Shown piece by piece: positions 5,422-7,531 of a stretch of 7,531 bases of DNA (the stretch's first letter is position 1; each line of letters starts with the position of its first letter). The notes under the pieces are model-generated. The model saw only the letters and a program-made list of their open reading frames with translations. It did not search any database and was not told the origin of the DNA. The translations under genes and the position numbers were made by a program. This stretch comes from Candidatus Segetimicrobium genomatis (GTDB lineage: Bacteria > Sysuimicrobiota > Sysuimicrobiia > Sysuimicrobiales > Segetimicrobiaceae), in assembly GCA_005882445.1 (NCBI GenBank), contig VBAN01000454.1:1-7531 (forward strand). Reading direction: 5' to 3'.

Positions 5422-5970
5422 CTATTTTTTGGAGAAGGTGTGCTCGTAGAGGATCACGAGCCAGCGCTGCTCCTGGTTCAGGCTCGTCTCCCACGGCGGC
5501 ATCGCCGAGCCGGCCCCGCTGAACGGCGTCACGGTGCCGCCCTTCGACAGGCGCCAGAACCAGTAGCCGTCGGGCAACTGCGAATGGATCGGGGTGGAGA
5601 AATTTGCCGGCTTGGGATTGAGCGACGCGCCGGCGGCCCCGTTGCCCAGGCCCGATGGTCCGTGGCAGATGGCGCAGTTGGCATCGTAGATGGCCTTGCC
5701 TTTGGCGAGGTTCTCGGGCGTCGGCTGCAGGGGGTTCTTCGCCGATGCGAACTCCGCCGGAGGCTGCGGGCGGGGGGAGTCCGGGCTCTTCGGGTAGTCG
5801 GTCGCCGCCGCAAGGGCGGGTCCCTTGAACGGTGCGGCGGGCGCGGTCACCGAGGCTGCTTCCGGCTGCTCCGGGTGCTTTCGCATCGCCAGGATGTCTC
5901 TTCCCGTGCAGGCGGAGAGGCCGAGGCACGCCGCGAGCGTCACCCCGGCAAGGCGCGTGCAAGACGGCAT
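5422..5970 (-). CDS. Mono-haem cytochrome c, lipoprotein
   Basis: The 182-residue product begins MPSCTRLAGVTLAACLGLSAC, a bacterial lipoprotein signal peptide with lipobox LSAC and lipidated Cys21. It should be anchored to the outer face of the cytoplasmic membrane. A Pro/Ala-rich linker (about 35-85) leads to a class I cytochrome c domain with CAICH at 99-103 for covalent haem, GPSGLGNGAAG after it, and AMPPW with Met157 as probable axial ligand. It ends with the helix EQRWLVILYEHTF. The start at 5970 has GGGGGTGG just upstream and gives a clean signal peptide; ATGs further upstream (6003, 6087) lack these. It likely carries electrons in respiration. The layout resembles small lipoprotein cytochromes that accompany quinol-oxidising complexes, but no such partner gene is in the window. 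It lies between proS and the deacylase, 1 bp from the latter's proposed start. Confidence 0.85.
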   Translation of the reverse strand: MPSCTRLAGVTLAACLGLSACTGRDILAMRKHPEQPEAASVTAPAAPFKGPALAAATDYPKSPDSPRPQPPAEFASAKNPLQPTPENLAKGKAIYDANCAICHGPSGLGNGAAGASLNPKPANFSTPIHSQLPDGYWFWRLSKGGTVTPFSGAGSAMPPWETSLNQEQRWLVILYEHTFSKK

Positions 5971-6072
5971 CGACCACCCCCGGACGGGCAACGAGGATTG
6001 CATACGATGGACCCGAGATGCGGGACTCGTGTAAGGTACTCCGGTGAGGCGGGATTTCCCTGCGCTCGGCGC

Positions 6073-6114
6073 CGACCGCCGCCTCACCGCGGGGCGGACT
6101 CGAGCCGGCGGTCG
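6073..6114. repeat. Inverted repeat after proS, weak terminator candidate
   Basis: CGACCGCC (6073-6080) and GGCGGTCG (6107-6114) form a perfect 8-bp stem with a 26-base loop, starting 8 bp past the proS stop. There is no T-run on the minus-strand side, so it may simply slow or partly end proS transcription. The rest of the 151-bp gap (5971-6121) holds the cytochrome ribosome site; I see no convincing promoter in it. Confidence 0.35.
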
Positions 6115-6121
6115 CCCGGGC

Positions 6122-7531
6122 TCAGTAGGCGCGGGCGTAGTAGACGACGTGGCGCCCGGCGCCGCCGCAGACGGGGCAGGCGCCGTCGGGCGTCTCCGCC
6201 GAGATCAGGCGAGGCGATGCCCCACCCTCGCGGCGGAGTGCCTGCTCGCACGCCTCGGCGCCGCACCAACCGACCCGGACGAATCCGCTCCGGGCGGCGA
6301 TCGCGGCGGCGAATTGTTCGCGGGTCGTGGCGGTCACGATATGGCCGTCCAGATAGGCTTTGGCCTGCTGCAGCAGCGTCTGCTGGATCTCCGCGAGGAT
6401 CGAGGAAACCGCTTCGGCCAGCCCGTCCAGCGGCACGGACCGCTTGCCGCCGCCCACCCGCGGGACGAGGACGGCCTGCCGCTGGCCCAGATCGCGCTGC
6501 CCCAGCTCGATGCGCAGCGGGACGCCCCGCATCTCCCAATCGTTGAACTTCCAGCCGGGGGTCACCTCCGTCCGATCGTCCAGCCGGACCCGGACCGCAG
6601 GGGCGAGCCCCGACGCGATCGACCGGGCCGCCGTCAGGACATCGTCGCGCCCCTTGCCCGACAGGATCGGCACGATCACCGCCTGATAGGGCGCCACACG
6701 GGGAGGGAGGACGAGCCCCCGGTCGTCGCCGTGGGCCATGATCAGCCCGCCGAGCATCCGCCAGCTCAACCCCCAGGACGTCGTCCACACGAACTTCTCG
6801 GTGTTGTCGCTGTCGAGAAATTTGATGTTGAACGCTCGGGCGAAGTTCTGGCCGAGGTTGTGCGAGGTGCCGGCCTGGAGCGCCTGGCCGTCCGGCATCA
6901 GGGCCTCGATGGTGTACGAGTGCAGCGCGCCGGGAAACTTCTCGCTGTCCGGCTTCCGGCCCGAGAGCACCGGGACCGACAGATCGGTCTCGGCGAAATC
7001 GCGGTACACCTCGAGCATCTGGCGCGATTCCTGCTCGCCATCCTCGGCGGTCCGGTGCGCGGTGTGCCCCTCCTGCCAGAGGAACTCCATCGTCCGCAGG
7101 AACGGCCGGGTGGCCTTTTCCCACCGCACAACGTTGCACCACTGGTTGATGAGGACGGGCAGGTCCCGGTATGACCGGATCCAGCGGGCGTACATGTGGC
7201 CGATCGCCGTCTCCGAGGTGGGCCGGACCGCGAGAGGTTCGCTGAGCTCCTCCCCCCCGCCGCGGGTCACCCACGCGACCTCGGGCGCGAACCCCTGCAC
7301 GTGCGCCGCCTCGCGCTGGAGGAAGCTCTGCGGGATGAACAGCGGGAAATACGCGTTCATGTGCCCCGTGGCTTTGAACCGGCGGTCGAGCCCCTGCTGC
7401 ATGAGTTCCCAGATCGCGTACCCGTATGGCCGGATGACGGTGCACCCGCGGACCGGGTAGTAATCGGCGAGCTCCGCCTTCAGGACGACCGCGGTGTACC
7501 AGTCCGCGAAGTGCTGGGCTTTGGAGGGGAT
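6122..7531 (-). CDS. proS: Proline--tRNA ligase, archaeal/eukaryotic type (5' end cut by window)
   Basis: ProS charges tRNA(Pro) with proline in the cytoplasm. The 469 visible residues begin inside the gene at SKAQHFADWYTAVVLKAELADY; family members start only about 10-15 residues earlier. Class II synthetase signs are present: VRPYGYAIWE-like opening (IRPYGYAIWEL), the proline-site TSE at visible residues 105-107, motif 2 FLRTMEFLWQEGHTAH near 144-159, GTSHNLGQNFARAFNI, and motif 3 IMAHGDDRGLVLPPR. An anticodon-binding domain follows, then the C-terminal zinc-type domain with WCGAEACE and CPVCGG, ending in Tyr (YYARAY). There is no inserted editing domain between motifs 2 and 3, as in the archaeal/eukaryotic type. 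This makes the nearby trans-editing deacylase relevant. The stop is followed by a 151-bp gap before the cytochrome gene. Confidence 0.97.
   Translation of the reverse strand: MPSKAQHFADWYTAVVLKAELADYYPVRGCTVIRPYGYAIWELMQQGLDRRFKATGHMNAYFPLFIPQSFLQREAAHVQGFAPEVAWVTRGGGEELSEPLAVRPTSETAIGHMYARWIRSYRDLPVLINQWCNVVRWEKATRPFLRTMEFLWQEGHTAHRTAEDGEQESRQMLEVYRDFAETDLSVPVLSGRKPDSEKFPGALHSYTIEALMPDGQALQAGTSHNLGQNFARAFNIKFLDSDNTEKFVWTTSWGLSWRMLGGLIMAHGDDRGLVLPPRVAPYQAVIVPILSGKGRDDVLTAARSIASGLAPAVRVRLDDRTEVTPGWKFNDWEMRGVPLRIELGQRDLGQRQAVLVPRVGGGKRSVPLDGLAEAVSSILAEIQQTLLQQAKAYLDGHIVTATTREQFAAAIAARSGFVRVGWCGAEACEQALRREGGASPRLISAETPDGACPVCGGAGRHVVYYARAY

Noticed and set aside
5255..5977. 240-residue minus-strand frame over the cytochrome and deacylase start, as a possible fused gene
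   Set aside because: It reads the cytochrome in the wrong frame, without CxxCH or a signal peptide, and ends inside the deacylase; no family likeness.
5971..6060. Promoter for the cytochrome gene (TATGCA near 6000)
   Set aside because: No -35-like hexamer lies at a suitable distance (TTACAC is about 24 bp away), so the match is too weak to report.

Overview
The window is a dense, very GC-rich stretch of bacterial chromosome, almost all of it transcribed from the minus strand. It looks like an uncultivated, possibly Terrabacteria-like organism. The reasons are a Bacillus-style riboflavin operon order (ribD-ribE-ribBA-ribH) behind an FMN riboswitch, an archaeal/eukaryotic-type prolyl-tRNA synthetase, and strong codon-third-position G/C. 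The sequence alone does not fix a phylum. No mobile element, CRISPR array, tRNA or rRNA was seen, and I see no evidence of a wholly new system. The interest lies in several local oddities of otherwise familiar genes.

Layout, right to left in the direction of transcription. (1) 7531-6122: proS, cut by the window edge a few residues after its start. (2) 6121-5971: a 151-bp gap with one inverted repeat. (3) 5970-5422: a mono-haem cytochrome c lipoprotein. (4) 5420-4923: a YbaK/ProX-type aminoacyl-tRNA deacylase with no normal start codon for its full domain. (5) 4917-3739: a CPA1 cation/proton antiporter carrying a 21-bp tandem repeat. (6) 3742-3494: a self-contained control region for riboflavin synthesis: extended -10 promoter, RFN (FMN) aptamer, an alternative-pairing segment, and a terminator/sequestor hairpin running into the start of ribD. 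(7) 3495-70: ribD, ribE, ribBA and ribH, the first three joined by short overlaps. (8) 1-66: the 3' end of a convergent plus-strand gene with an acidic tail. Its stop lies 3 bp from the ribH stop, with a hairpin spanning both.

How they work together: RibBA makes both precursors, dihydroxybutanone phosphate and the GTP-derived pyrimidine. RibD deaminates and reduces the pyrimidine. RibH condenses the two branches to lumazine. RibE dismutates lumazine to riboflavin. FMN, made from riboflavin, would close the loop on the riboswitch. The notable anomaly is that ribH appears to have an in-frame internal deletion of about 27 codons removing its first beta strand and helix, so this copy may be defective (or the assembly may be wrong here). 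In the other block, ProS (a type without the inserted editing domain) lies near a trans-editing deacylase family member on the same strand, a sensible functional pairing.
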